Shown: in pieces, positions 5,892-14,582 of the stretch
How the letters are laid out: each line of letters starts with the position of its first letter
How positions within the stretch are numbered: position 1 is the stretch's first letter
Source of the DNA: an uncultured Akkermansia sp.
GTDB lineage: Bacteria; Verrucomicrobiota; Verrucomicrobiia; Verrucomicrobiales; Akkermansiaceae
Reading direction: 5' to 3'
Assembly: GCA_947631275.1 (NCBI GenBank)
Contig: CANRKR010000017.1
Span: 1-38,398, forward strand
DNA length: 38,398 nt
Made by a program: the position numbers and the translations under genes
The notes under the pieces: generated by a model
Databases searched by the model: none
The model's input: only the letters and a program-made list of their open reading frames with translations
What the model was told of the DNA's origin: nothing

Positions 5892-8179
5892 TCGCTGCTG
5901 CCTTCGACGGCGTGACAAAAGCTCGCTGCAGGGATCTCCTCGCGACCGGAATTCTGCCCGGCGGGCATCTCCCATTCGAGCTTCATCTTGCCGGGCGCAG
6001 CCCCTCCCTGCACAACAGTGATCGTCACCTCATGCAACCCTTTCTCCAGGGGAATCCCCTTTTCCCCGGTTTTCCCCTCGAGGCGTTCCACTGTGTTTGC
6101 CGCGGAGGAAACGCCTGCCGTAGCGCCGGGCTTGTAGTTCATATCTGCGTCAATGAGCTGAAAGTTGTGCATTTTGACGTAGGCTTTGGTGCCCGGCACA
6201 TCGCTGAGGGTCAGGAAGAAATGCCAATCCTTGCGCTCCTGCGGCACATTGATGTACCCTTTGAACTCCGTCACGCTGCCGGCCGGCAGCTCCTCCTCAT
6301 TCGGACTCCCCACCACAACGGACTTCGCCTCGGCAGCGCCGGGCACAGTATCAAACGCCGGCACCCACGGACAATCCGCTTTCACAGTGCGCATCACCAG
6401 ACCGGACTTCGTCTTACCGGCAGGGCTGTTGGGGGGCACGAGCAGTGAATCGTAGGGGCGTCGACCATTGCACGGATTTTTGCGGGGTCCGGCATTCGGG
6501 TTGCGAACATAATCGTAGGCTCGCCGATTCCAGAGTACGCTCTTCTTAAGTTGGGGCTGCAGAGAAGCATAGCGACTCGCTATATTTTTCTCCTCGTGCG
6601 TATCAGTGAGGACATCATAGATTTCGAAATCCTCTTCTCCTGTCTTCATGCCGGTGCGGATGGCTTTCAGCCACCGTGGAGCCCCCTCCTTGCTCTCGGG
6701 GTCGGCAAAGAAAATGACCTGCTGCTCACCGCGCAGGCGGTCGATCTTATTTTTTGCGAAATCCGGATACTTCGGCACCTTCCCACCATAAGAATACTCA
6801 GAATACACTACACCTTCCCGTTGCTTACTTCCTTCTCCCCGCAGGGTGGGCATGAGCGAGACGCCATCGCAGCGCATCGGCACGGGAACCCCCGCCAGAT
6901 CAGCAAATGTTGCCATCCAGTCGTGAAACTGCCCGGGACGCGTAACCACAGCTCCTTTTTTTACCAGACCGGGAGCCCACACCAGGGCAGGCACGCGCAG
7001 CCCTCCTTCCAGGGCGTCGCGCTTGATCCCATCCAGCGGTCCGTAACTGCGGAAAAAAGATGGATCCTGCGCAGGCGCGGGGTGATTCGCTGTGGCGCGC
7101 ACGGATCCCCCCTCATCGTGGGGACCGTTGTCGCTGAGGAAGACAAGGAATGTATTCTGTTCGAGTTTGAGATCTCGAACCAGCTGCATGATATCCCCCA
7201 CGGCGTCGTCAATGCGAGTGACCATGGTGGCGTGGCGACGAGCGGACAGGAGCTTTCTCCCCAGGATGTCCTGCTTCTTTTTGCGATCAGCCGGTTCAGC
7301 GTAGCGGCGCTTCGCGTAATCGGTCCACGCTTCACGGTACTCAGGATTGATGAAGCTGTCCCATTCACCCCTGGCGGTGTTGATCATGTGCCCGGGTTCT
7401 CCTACCCACTGCACACCGCCCTTCAGCCCTCCCTTCGCGGGGTACGGAACAGAGGGAACTGCCAGACGCGCATGCGGAGCGATGAGAGTGAGGGCCAGAA
7501 AGAACGGCTTATCCGGCGCGGCATTATGCGTGTCCACAATCCACTTCTTGGCACGCGCCGTGAAGAGGTCTGTGCTGTAGCAATTATCCAATTTGTCGGT
7601 GATCACTTCATTGCCGTCCCAGATAGCATTCACATGCGTATCGGGATCGACGGCGGGATCCTCCTTCGGGTAGTGACGATGACCGGCAATGTGATTGTTG
7701 TACCCGAAAAAGTAATCAAAACCACGGGCCGTAGGCCAGGCGCCGGAAGTTTCGGGAGTGCCGCCGCTTTCTGCGCCTCCTCCAATGCCCCATTTGCCAA
7801 TGAGCGCCGTAGTGTAACCGGCCTTCTTGAGCACACTGGCAAGAGTGTGACTATTCTCGAGAGCGGCATCAAAACTATTGTTCCGAATCACCTCCGCATG
7901 ACCCTGATGCACCCCGCCGAACAGGGATGCCCGCGCAGGAGCGCACACGGGCGCACTCGTGTAGTGGCGCGTGAGCTGTACCCCCTCGTCTGCCAGTTTC
8001 CTGAGCTGCGGAGTCATGATAGTCGGCGCCTTTATCTTCGTTCCCGACGCCTGATTAAAGCTCAGATCGCCCCACCCCATGTCATCCACGAGGATCATGA
8101 TGATGTTGGGCTTTTCTGCTGCCTGCAAACAGCCGATCATGCCCATCAGGGCAAATAGTAAAAATTGATGCAGCCTCAT
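5888..8179 (-). CDS. Secreted arylsulfatase-type sulfatase
   Basis: The 763-residue protein has a signal peptide (cleavage probably after LQA near residue 20). The alkaline-phosphatase-like sulfatase domain starts with the metal-binding ILVDDMGWGD. The formylglycine motif CAPAR (C-x-P-x-R, in APVCAPARASL) is complete, so an anaerobic or FGE-type maturation enzyme is required from elsewhere. Further motifs are GKWG (the common GKWH His is Gly here) and FLSDNGPHDEGG. The last 150 or so residues form a beta-rich module (VTEFKGYINVPQERKDWHFF, LHEVTITVVQGG) that looks like a PA14 or sugar-binding domain. Such enzymes desulfate glycans such as mucin. The exact sulfate ester is not readable. Confidence 0.9.
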   Translation of the reverse strand: MRLHQFLLFALMGMIGCLQAAEKPNIIMILVDDMGWGDLSFNQASGTKIKAPTIMTPQLRKLADEGVQLTRHYTSAPVCAPARASLFGGVHQGHAEVIRNNSFDAALENSHTLASVLKKAGYTTALIGKWGIGGGAESGGTPETSGAWPTARGFDYFFGYNNHIAGHRHYPKEDPAVDPDTHVNAIWDGNEVITDKLDNCYSTDLFTARAKKWIVDTHNAAPDKPFFLALTLIAPHARLAVPSVPYPAKGGLKGGVQWVGEPGHMINTARGEWDSFINPEYREAWTDYAKRRYAEPADRKKKQDILGRKLLSARRHATMVTRIDDAVGDIMQLVRDLKLEQNTFLVFLSDNGPHDEGGSVRATANHPAPAQDPSFFRSYGPLDGIKRDALEGGLRVPALVWAPGLVKKGAVVTRPGQFHDWMATFADLAGVPVPMRCDGVSLMPTLRGEGSKQREGVVYSEYSYGGKVPKYPDFAKNKIDRLRGEQQVIFFADPESKEGAPRWLKAIRTGMKTGEEDFEIYDVLTDTHEEKNIASRYASLQPQLKKSVLWNRRAYDYVRNPNAGPRKNPCNGRRPYDSLLVPPNSPAGKTKSGLVMRTVKADCPWVPAFDTVPGAAEAKSVVVGSPNEEELPAGSVTEFKGYINVPQERKDWHFFLTLSDVPGTKAYVKMHNFQLIDADMNYKPGATAGVSSAANTVERLEGKTGEKGIPLEKGLHEVTITVVQGGAAPGKMKLEWEMPAGQNSGREEIPAASFCHAVEGSSD

Positions 8180-8183
8180 GGTA

Positions 8184-8193
8184 CCTCTCTCCT
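8184..8193 (-). promoter_or_regulatory. Strong Shine-Dalgarno region of the sulfatase gene
   Basis: On the minus strand AGGAGAGAGG lies 4-9 nt upstream of ATG 8179. It is one of the few clear Shine-Dalgarno sequences in the window and supports this start. A TTGCTT (8217-8212) sits 17 bp from TAGGAG (8194-8189). The second hexamer is a poor -10 and overlaps the ribosome binding site. Confidence 0.6.
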
Positions 8194-8252
8194 ACCATAT
8201 AAGCGCTGTGTAAGCAAGAAAAAACGGCATCGCAGAAAGACGCGCGCGATGC

Positions 8253-8280
8253 TTGCATTTTTCACAATTCGTGGTAGAGT
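8253..8280 (+). promoter_or_regulatory. Predicted promoter of the ylbF-like gene
   Basis: TTGCAT (8253-8258), a 16-bp spacer and TAGAGT (8275-8280) precede ATG 8291 by 10 nt. The -35 is weak. If used, the 5' leader would be only about 3 nt long, with no room for a Shine-Dalgarno sequence. Confidence 0.45.
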
Positions 8281-8290
8281 ACGTGCCGAC

Positions 8291-8785
8291 ATGGCAACTC
8301 CTCTTTTACCCCCTGAGCTTGCAGAATCTACCGCATCTCTCGCAGCAAAATTTATCAGCCACCAACGCGTTGTGTCTGCAAAGGCCCGCATTGGTCTCTT
8401 CTACCAGAATCCCACTGCTACCGAGCTCTTCCGCAAAGTGAGCGATTTCGGTGAAAAATTGCGCACCAAAAGTGAAGCCGGCATAAAACCCTCGGAGCAG
8501 GAGTTTTCCCAATTTGATGAACTTCGCCGCGATGTGATCAACAATCCTCTCTGCAAGGGATTCCTGGAGGCGCGAGAGGAGCTCGACTCCATGCTGCGAG
8601 CCGTGAATCAATACCTCTGCCTGGCCATCGAGAAAGGAGAGGTTCCCCCGGCGGAGGAAGTGGAAAAAGCTCTCACTCAGCAAGTGAGCGCCTGCTCCTG
8701 CGGAGGGCACTGCTCCGATGAGTGCGACGGGAATTGCGACGGCTCGTGTCGCGAGAAAGGGAAACACTGTGAGCGGCAGGGTTAA
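8291..8785 (+). CDS. YlbF/YmcA-family protein with Cys-rich C-terminal tail
   Basis: ATG 8291 gives 164 residues. The helical core (about 1-125) has the YlbF/YmcA pattern of a long helix hairpin: LFRKVSDFGEKLRTK, GIKPSEQEFSQFDELRRDV, NPLCKGFLEAREELDSML. In Bacillus, YlbF and YmcA form the Y-complex with YaaT, which affects RNase Y-dependent RNA processing and carries Fe-S clusters. This protein adds a tail at about 134-164 with seven Cys and two His in short C-x-C and C-x3-C spacings, suggesting metal or Fe-S binding. In-frame codons upstream to 8165 lie over the sulfatase promoter and are unlikely to be used. eptA follows by 35 nt. Confidence 0.75.
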   Translation: MATPLLPPELAESTASLAAKFISHQRVVSAKARIGLFYQNPTATELFRKVSDFGEKLRTKSEAGIKPSEQEFSQFDELRRDVINNPLCKGFLEAREELDSMLRAVNQYLCLAIEKGEVPPAEEVEKALTQQVSACSCGGHCSDECDGNCDGSCREKGKHCERQG

Positions 8786-8820
8786 GCTGTTATTTTCTCT
8801 GTGTCCCTGATTATCTTCCG

Positions 8821-10659
8821 ATGTTCAGTTTCCTCCGGTCGCGTCTCTGTTTCGTGCTGCTCATCGCGCTGGCGGCAGCGGCGCTGATCGCGATACGCCT
8901 CGGCACTTCATGGATACGGGACATCCCGCCGCACGGGGAGGGGATGGTGCCGACGCTTCCGCTCATCGCTCTGGCGGCAGGGTGTGCACTGCTCCTGACC
9001 ATTGGACTCCTGATAGCGCGAAAGAGAGGACTTCCATGCCTGCCGAATGCGGGGATATTGTGGGGCATCACCCTGGTGAGCGTCTTGTGCGCGGAGAGCT
9101 GTACTATGCTGCCGATGCACGAGATAAGCGCCCTGCCCCTTCTCGTTCTGCTTACCGCCGGCTCCTTCTGCCTGTTGTGGGCCCTCCTGCGTTCCTTTTC
9201 CCTGCTTTTCTGGTGGATTTTCTTTTCTCTGGAGCTCGCACAGATTGCCGGCTACACCCAATATGGCTCTCGCATCAACTCTCTCGTCATTGCCGAAACC
9301 CTGGAGGCATCGCAGGAGGAAATCTCCGGCTATCTCTGCAAGACCAATCTGGTGATCGCGCTGAGTTCGCTCCTCGGCGGCGCTGCTCTCTGCTGGCTGC
9401 TGGCGTGGGTGATGAAGCATTGCAAGAGCCGCCTTTCTCTTCTCAACACGGGTCTTGTTTTTATGCTGTTAGCTGTGTCGGTAGGATTGGCAATCCCTCC
9501 CTCACAACGCCATGCTCGCCACTTCTGGCCCTGTTTTGAAACCTATTCGCTCACCCAGGCCTGCACTGAGGCTATCTTCCACAACCAGGCAACTATACGC
9601 CAGGTGGAAAGCCTGCATTCCCCGGCGGAACAGCCCTCCTCTCTCTGTTCTCTGCACGGCGGAGAAGGCGTTGTACTCGTCGTGCACATCGGAGAAAGCG
9701 TACGGGCGGACCGCATGAGTGTGAATGGATACGAGCGAGACACCACTCCCTGGTTGCGCCGGTACCCGAACCTGATTAATTTTCCACACTGCGTCTCTGC
9801 CGCCTGCGACACTTGCCAGGCGCAAATCGCTATCCTGACCGATGCGCGACGCGATATCTACGAAAAAAATCCGGAGCTGCAGCCGCACACAGGATCGGTT
9901 CTGGATCTCTTCGCCGCCCACGGGTTTCGCGTTTTTGCCTTCTTCGGCAAACGCAATGCCACGCATTTGAAGTACGATCTCGTGGTTCGTCTGCTTACTC
10001 GATGTGCTGAGCAAAAGCTCCACGCCCCCGGGAGTCCCTGGACCTCTGTACCCCAGATGGCAAGCGTTCTGCGATCCCTGCCCAAAAGTCAAAATACTAT
10101 CCTTTTCATCAACAACGAGGGGAGTCACACACCCTTCTACCACTACGACCACGACAACCCTCCCTTCCAACCTGCGGGGACGAGTTTTGAGACACCTTCT
10201 TCCCACGCCACCGAAGTGAACAACGCTTATGACAACACCGTGCACTACACGGATGAATTCGTGCGGCGCGTCACATCCCTCTTGCACGGTCGTCCCTGGC
10301 TCTACCTTTACATCAGTGATCACGGCGAGTATCTGGGGCACGATGGCATCTGGGGGCGCGCTGCGCTGGGAGAAAGCAGTCGCAGCTACCTGAGCACCAC
10401 CGGTTGCTACGTGGGAGCTTTCATCCTCTTCTCCCCGGAGCTGGAGGCCATGAACTCGCATTTTGCAGAAGCCCTTCGTACGCTGCGAAGCCACACCACC
10501 ATGCTCATTGCCCAGGAGCACATCTTCCACACCCTGCTCGGTTTCTTTGACCTGCGCACACCGTGGTACAACCCCGCGTTGGACCTCACTTCCCCCACCC
10601 CACAACCCTACACGGGAGATCACCCGGAGGAGGAAAACCGGCGAGGGGCCACACCTTAA
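8821..10659 (+). CDS. EptA/CptA-like phosphoethanolamine transferase
   Basis: The 612-residue protein has an N-terminal membrane half (about five segments within residues 7-225) and a periplasmic sulfatase-fold half. Motifs present are VVHIGESVRADRMSVNGYER, NNEGSHTPFYHYD and YISDHGEYLGHDGIWG. The nucleophile should be the Thr in AACDTCQAQ, where typical members have a Ser/Gly-Thr-Ser-Thr run, so its surroundings are unusual and Cys-rich. Enzymes of this family transfer phosphoethanolamine from phosphatidylethanolamine to lipid A or other surface glycans. The acceptor is unknown here. A GATTAT hexamer 6 nt upstream of ATG 8821 fits the short-leader pattern but lacks a good -35. It is convergent with the tatD-like gene. 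Confidence 0.85.
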   Translation: MFSFLRSRLCFVLLIALAAAALIAIRLGTSWIRDIPPHGEGMVPTLPLIALAAGCALLLTIGLLIARKRGLPCLPNAGILWGITLVSVLCAESCTMLPMHEISALPLLVLLTAGSFCLLWALLRSFSLLFWWIFFSLELAQIAGYTQYGSRINSLVIAETLEASQEEISGYLCKTNLVIALSSLLGGAALCWLLAWVMKHCKSRLSLLNTGLVFMLLAVSVGLAIPPSQRHARHFWPCFETYSLTQACTEAIFHNQATIRQVESLHSPAEQPSSLCSLHGGEGVVLVVHIGESVRADRMSVNGYERDTTPWLRRYPNLINFPHCVSAACDTCQAQIAILTDARRDIYEKNPELQPHTGSVLDLFAAHGFRVFAFFGKRNATHLKYDLVVRLLTRCAEQKLHAPGSPWTSVPQMASVLRSLPKSQNTILFINNEGSHTPFYHYDHDNPPFQPAGTSFETPSSHATEVNNAYDNTVHYTDEFVRRVTSLLHGRPWLYLYISDHGEYLGHDGIWGRAALGESSRSYLSTTGCYVGAFILFSPELEAMNSHFAEALRTLRSHTTMLIAQEHIFHTLLGFFDLRTPWYNPALDLTSPTPQPYTGDHPEEENRRGATP

Positions 10660-10665
10660 TTGCCG

Positions 10666-11283
10666 TTACTCCCTGCTGAAGTCAGCGCGGATGACAGCCA
10701 GCAAAGCCAGTGTACGCTCCCAATTTTCGGGATGATCGTCTGTCTCGGGGAAGAGTCTGTCGATGGGGATGCGGGCGTAGCGTTCCCGCGCTTTCGGATG
10801 CGTCAGTTCCCTCATGCCAACGGAAAAGATTGCGCCGAGTTCGAGAAAGGAGCGCGCGAGTTCGTGCGGCCCGTTCCATGCATGCAGCAGCACCTTCGGC
10901 AGGGTGCCATTGCGCGCCCGCTGCTGAAGAATATCCAGCAGTTCCGTCCAGGCGTGCGCGCCGTGCAGATGCGCCATGCGCTCGTGTCGGAACGCCGCCC
11001 CCAGATGCACCTGAAGGAACACTCGCTGCAGAGAGAGTGTGCCGACGTGCGCAGCGGTGGCATCCAGTCCGGTCTCTCCCACCCCGGCTTTCGGGTAGCG
11101 GGAAAGCCATTCATCCAACTCAAAAGCAATCACAGTGGGATCCTCCCCCTCCACGTACCACGGATGGACCCCGAAGCAGGGCTCCATCCCCTCCGCCCGC
11201 GCCACGCGCTCCCAATCAGCCCTCGTGACAGAACAGAGGTAACCACCGTGTGTTCCCGGCACATGTGTGTGATAATCCTGCAT
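10666..11283 (-). CDS. TatD-like metal-dependent hydrolase
   Basis: Starting at ATG 11283 the protein has 205 residues and begins with the metal-binding DYHTHVPG. Other ligands are the Glu in VGETGLDA, His in VLLHAWNG and Asp in FPETDDHPE. GVHPWYV is also typical of TatD. TatD enzymes are Mg-dependent nucleases or amidohydrolase-fold hydrolases. At 205 residues it is shorter than the usual 255-265. A TTG at 11301, overlapping the radC stop, would add 6 residues and has an AAGGGG stretch 5 nt upstream, so the start is uncertain. It is the third gene of the prc-radC-tatD run. Confidence 0.82.
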   Translation of the reverse strand: MQDYHTHVPGTHGGYLCSVTRADWERVARAEGMEPCFGVHPWYVEGEDPTVIAFELDEWLSRYPKAGVGETGLDATAAHVGTLSLQRVFLQVHLGAAFRHERMAHLHGAHAWTELLDILQQRARNGTLPKVLLHAWNGPHELARSFLELGAIFSVGMRELTHPKARERYARIPIDRLFPETDDHPENWERTLALLAVIRADFSRE

Positions 11284-11297
11284 GATATACACGCCGC

Positions 11298-12065
11298 TCA
11301 AAGCTTCCCCTTGAGGCGGAAACTGTAGTAGTTGGACCCGACCTCTTCTCCGCCATATCCGATGATGATATGGTCCACCAGCGGGATGCGAAGGGCCTCC
11401 CCGGCTTTCGCGATGCCTGCCGTCAGTTCCTCATCATACGAACTGGGTTCCGGGCTGCCGCTGGGATGATTATGCACCAGCACGATACGACTCGCTCCGT
11501 AATTAATCGCATCCCGGAAAACATCCCGCGGATGAATCACCACACGCGTCGAGGTCCCGATTCCGACATCCGTTGTCTTAATCAACTCATTACGATGGTT
11601 GAGATTCAGTGCGAAAACATGTTCCTGTTTCTCCGAACGCAATATCTCAATCATGTACTCGTACACGAGGTCCGGACGCGACAGCTCCGGTCGCTTCAGC
11701 GATGCCCTGGCCGCACGTTTTCCAAGCTCAAAAACAGCCGCCAACGTGCAAGCCTTTGCCAAACCAATCCCCTTGACAAGCTGGCATATCTCGCTCACCT
11801 CCATATCCACCAACTTCCCGAGGGAAAAATCCACTCTTTCCAGCATGCTGTGTGCAAGCTCCATCACATTACAACCCCGCACCCCCGTGCGCAAAAAGAT
11901 TGCTATGAGTTCCTCATTCGTGAGACTGTCGCGACCGAAGCGCCGCAACTTCTCGCGCGGCATCTCTTCCTGCGGCAGGCTCTCACGCAGAGTCTGATGC
12001 TTCTCTGCAGATGAGTCCTCCGGACACATCGAGATCACGCTGCGTGTGGTCTGCTGGGTTTCCAT
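11298..12065 (-). CDS. radC: RadC-family JAMM-domain protein
   Basis: About 255 residues. An N-terminal helix-hairpin-helix part (REKLRRFGRDSLTNEELIAI, VKGIGLAKACTLAAVFELG) precedes the RadC/MPN domain with the JAMM metal site HNHPSGSPEPSSYDE (His-x-His...Asp). The biochemical role of RadC is unsettled. The classic repair assignment is no longer accepted, while related proteins occur on mobile elements and in competence. ATG 12065 is supported by AGGGG at 12070-12074. A TTG at 12083 overlaps the prc stop. There are 14 nt between prc and this start. Confidence 0.9.
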   Translation of the reverse strand: METQQTTRSVISMCPEDSSAEKHQTLRESLPQEEMPREKLRRFGRDSLTNEELIAIFLRTGVRGCNVMELAHSMLERVDFSLGKLVDMEVSEICQLVKGIGLAKACTLAAVFELGKRAARASLKRPELSRPDLVYEYMIEILRSEKQEHVFALNLNHRNELIKTTDVGIGTSTRVVIHPRDVFRDAINYGASRIVLVHNHPSGSPEPSSYDEELTAGIAKAGEALRIPLVDHIIIGYGGEEVGSNYYSFRLKGKL

Positions 12066-12079
12066 GTGACCCCTATTGC

Positions 12080-14305
12080 TCAACGCAAATTTACCATATC
12101 GCGCACAATATAAAGGGCCTCGCGAAGCACCGGGTCAAGTCCGGACGGGTAATCCAGCGACTCCTCAAGGTCATCCTCCGGATCCTTTGCCTCTCGCATG
12201 AAGCTTTCTTCATCTTTCTCGCTAAAACGGGGAAGCTCGGCAGCGTGCACATCCTCAAGATTCAGGCGATAGACAGCCATATTCTTTTCATCTTCCTTAC
12301 TCATAATTTCGTACCGCTTCTTTCTGTCTTCATCACTCTGTTTTTTGAAATTGCGCAGCTCATTGATCTGCGCCTGGCGAGTCTGCTTGTTCAGAGAGAT
12401 GGAATTCTCTTTTTGCAGGCGTTTTCGGTAGTCAGCGTACCATACATTGTTCTGCAGGTCGCGATCCTTCGCCACACGCTCGGCGCTGAGTTTCCGAAGT
12501 TCGGAAAGCATGGACCCGATGCGCGGACTCTGCACATATCCCCCGGCAGGAGCAATGGCATCGTAGGGCATTGCGTGATCCATCTCCGCCTCCCCGATTT
12601 GAAGGGAAGACGTCACCGTAGGTAATTCTATGTCACTGCTCACTCCCTTTAGTTGCGTAGAAGCTCCATTGATGCGATAGAACTTTTGCACGGTAACCTT
12701 GATAAGCCCGCAATCCTCCCACGAGAGAGAGAGAGGCATGAAGTCGCCCAGATTACGCGGCACCTGCACAGTTCCTTTGCCGAAAGTAGTTGAATCACCC
12801 GCAATCACAGCACGACCGTAATCCTTCATGGCTCCGGCAAAAATCTCAGAAGCGGAAGCGCTCCCCTTGCTGGTGAGTACAACCATCTCACCGCGGAAGA
12901 GCGGTAGCTGGCTCGCCGTAAGTTTCTCCACTTGCCCGCGAGCATCTTTCACCTGCACTACCGGCCCGTATCCCGCAAAAAATCCCACCATCTTGCGCAC
13001 CTCTTCCAGGGAGCCACCGCCATTGGTACGGAGATCAACCACAAGCCCCTGCACTTTCTCCTGATTCATGCGCGTAAGCAACTTGCGCACATCCGTTGCA
13101 CATTGCACATTACCTGCATCCATGTCCACATAAAAGGAAGGAAGCGTCAGCACGCCGAGGCGATAGCTGCGCTTCTCCCCATTCGGACCATCCTCATGGA
13201 GGTCAATAATGCGGGCGCTGGCCAAGGACTCTGCCATGGGTACCTCATCCCGAACGATCGTAACGACGCGTTCGTCGCCGCTCTCCGCGCTCTGCACTCG
13301 CAGCTTCACCGGCACAGATTTCTGCCCACGGATGAGATTGACTACCTTGTCAATGCTCATGTAGAGGATATCCGTCCAGTGTCCGTCCCCTTTTGTATCT
13401 ACTGCGACGATGTGGTCGCCGAGTTTAAGCTGCCCATTCCTGTCTGCCGGGCCGCCTTTCACAATACCTTCAATGCGCGTGGATCCATCGTCGTCCTCTT
13501 TCAGCTGGGCACCGATACCCACAAGCGAGGCCTTGATCATATCCTTGAACTGCTTTTCCTCTCGCGCTCCCATAAAATCGCTGTGGGGGTCATACACGTG
13601 CGCAACGGCGTTGAGCAGATACGATACCATATCTTCTAAATCGGCCTCCTGTACTTCCATGCGCACACGTTTGAGACGCGCCAGAATCTTTGCGACGGGA
13701 GAAGCCTCCTTGGCGTTAGGGTCGGGCTTCCCCTTCTCAGCCGCCAAACGCGCTAAATTCTCGCGGCGACAGATCTCGGTAAGCAACATGTCCTCCACCT
13801 GGTCGCGCCACACACGATCTAGCTCGGCATCATTCGCAGCACGAGGCAATTTGCGACGAGTGCGGGGAATGCTACGCTCACTTTGAAAAGTCGGCGGATT
13901 TTTCTCATACCCCTGCAGCAGAGCCACAGCCTGATCCAAATGCTTGATCACTCTCTCCGAATACGCCCCGTAGAGTTCTTGCGCCAGTCGCGTGGTTTCG
14001 TTGGCCAGCAAATAATCCCCGAAACAATCAGCGTATTTCCTGCGCAGTATTTCTACATCCTCCTGCGTGAAGTACAAATGCTGCGGATCCAGAGACTGCA
14101 GGTAGCAATCCAGGAATTTGGCATACATGGCCGTGGAAAATCTCACACGAGAAAAATGCGAATACTGCAGCACCTCAGAGAATTGCTTGCCGATCTGATT
14201 GTAATCCGGCGCGGCATTGCTCATCCCGCTGCAGGACACAAGGGCAGCCAGAGCTACCGCTCCCAGAACCTCCGCCTTTATTTTGCTCTTAATATACCGG
14301 CTCAT
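12080..14305 (-). CDS. prc: Carboxy-terminal processing protease (Prc/Tsp, S41 family)
   Basis: ATG 14305 has an excellent Shine-Dalgarno sequence (AGGAG at 14314-14318) and gives 741 residues. The N-terminus is a signal sequence with a possible lipobox LVSC. An N-terminal helical domain carries YFTQEDVEILRRKY. A PDZ domain follows (IEGIVKGGPADRNGQLKLGD), then the S41 protease domain with the Ser in KGSASASEIFAGAMKDYG and the Lys in TFGKGTVQ. A long charged helical C-terminal domain (DUF3340-like) ends in acidic sequence. Tsp/Prc degrades or trims periplasmic proteins and controls cell-wall hydrolases. The N-terminal extension to 14407 lies over the promoter region and is rejected. Confidence 0.92.
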   Translation of the reverse strand: MSRYIKSKIKAEVLGAVALAALVSCSGMSNAAPDYNQIGKQFSEVLQYSHFSRVRFSTAMYAKFLDCYLQSLDPQHLYFTQEDVEILRRKYADCFGDYLLANETTRLAQELYGAYSERVIKHLDQAVALLQGYEKNPPTFQSERSIPRTRRKLPRAANDAELDRVWRDQVEDMLLTEICRRENLARLAAEKGKPDPNAKEASPVAKILARLKRVRMEVQEADLEDMVSYLLNAVAHVYDPHSDFMGAREEKQFKDMIKASLVGIGAQLKEDDDGSTRIEGIVKGGPADRNGQLKLGDHIVAVDTKGDGHWTDILYMSIDKVVNLIRGQKSVPVKLRVQSAESGDERVVTIVRDEVPMAESLASARIIDLHEDGPNGEKRSYRLGVLTLPSFYVDMDAGNVQCATDVRKLLTRMNQEKVQGLVVDLRTNGGGSLEEVRKMVGFFAGYGPVVQVKDARGQVEKLTASQLPLFRGEMVVLTSKGSASASEIFAGAMKDYGRAVIAGDSTTFGKGTVQVPRNLGDFMPLSLSWEDCGLIKVTVQKFYRINGASTQLKGVSSDIELPTVTSSLQIGEAEMDHAMPYDAIAPAGGYVQSPRIGSMLSELRKLSAERVAKDRDLQNNVWYADYRKRLQKENSISLNKQTRQAQINELRNFKKQSDEDRKKRYEIMSKEDEKNMAVYRLNLEDVHAAELPRFSEKDEESFMREAKDPEDDLEESLDYPSGLDPVLREALYIVRDMVNLR

Positions 14306-14313
14306 TGTGTGAT

Positions 14314-14318
14314 CTCCT
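14314..14318 (-). promoter_or_regulatory. Shine-Dalgarno sequence of prc
   Basis: AGGAG on the minus strand, 8 nt upstream of ATG 14305. It decides the prc start against the longer frame. Farther upstream a CGCGCGC / ATTGC / CGCGCGC hairpin (14336-14354) would lie in the 5' leader if transcription starts near TATACA at about 14360. Confidence 0.75.
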
Positions 14319-14524
14319 AAGAAGAAACTGTCGCACGCGCGCATTGCCGCGCGCGCTGTCTGTATATGGTACACCAATTTTGAGGAGAGTCTATCGAATT
14401 TTTCCACAAAATGACAAAGATTCTGTCTTTTTTCCCCCGACGAGAATAGGTAGCCGAGCTGAATTCAGGTGCAATTCATCTCCGCAGCAGGCAAATCAAA
14501 CCTGCAAACAGCCGCATTGCGAGC

Positions 14525-14553
14525 TTGACGCCCACACGCAAAACTGGCAGAAT
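14525..14553 (+). promoter_or_regulatory. Predicted promoter of secDF
   Basis: TTGACG (14525-14530), a 17-bp spacer and CAGAAT (14548-14553) lie 29 nt before ATG 14583. No Shine-Dalgarno sequence lies between. The other part of the prc-secDF intergenic stretch (14306-14524) shows only the prc leader hairpin and AT-rich sequence. Confidence 0.5.
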
Positions 14554-14582
14554 GGGCGCGCCGAAAATTACAGCACATCGCT

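Noticed and set aside
6551..8158. 535-codon open frame on the plus strand opposite the sulfatase
   Set aside because: It lies wholly antisense to a gene with clear sulfatase motifs, has no recognisable domain, and is expected from the codon bias of the opposite strand.
9502..10623. 373-codon minus-strand frame opposite the EptA-like gene
   Set aside because: Shadow of a gene with intact catalytic motifs.
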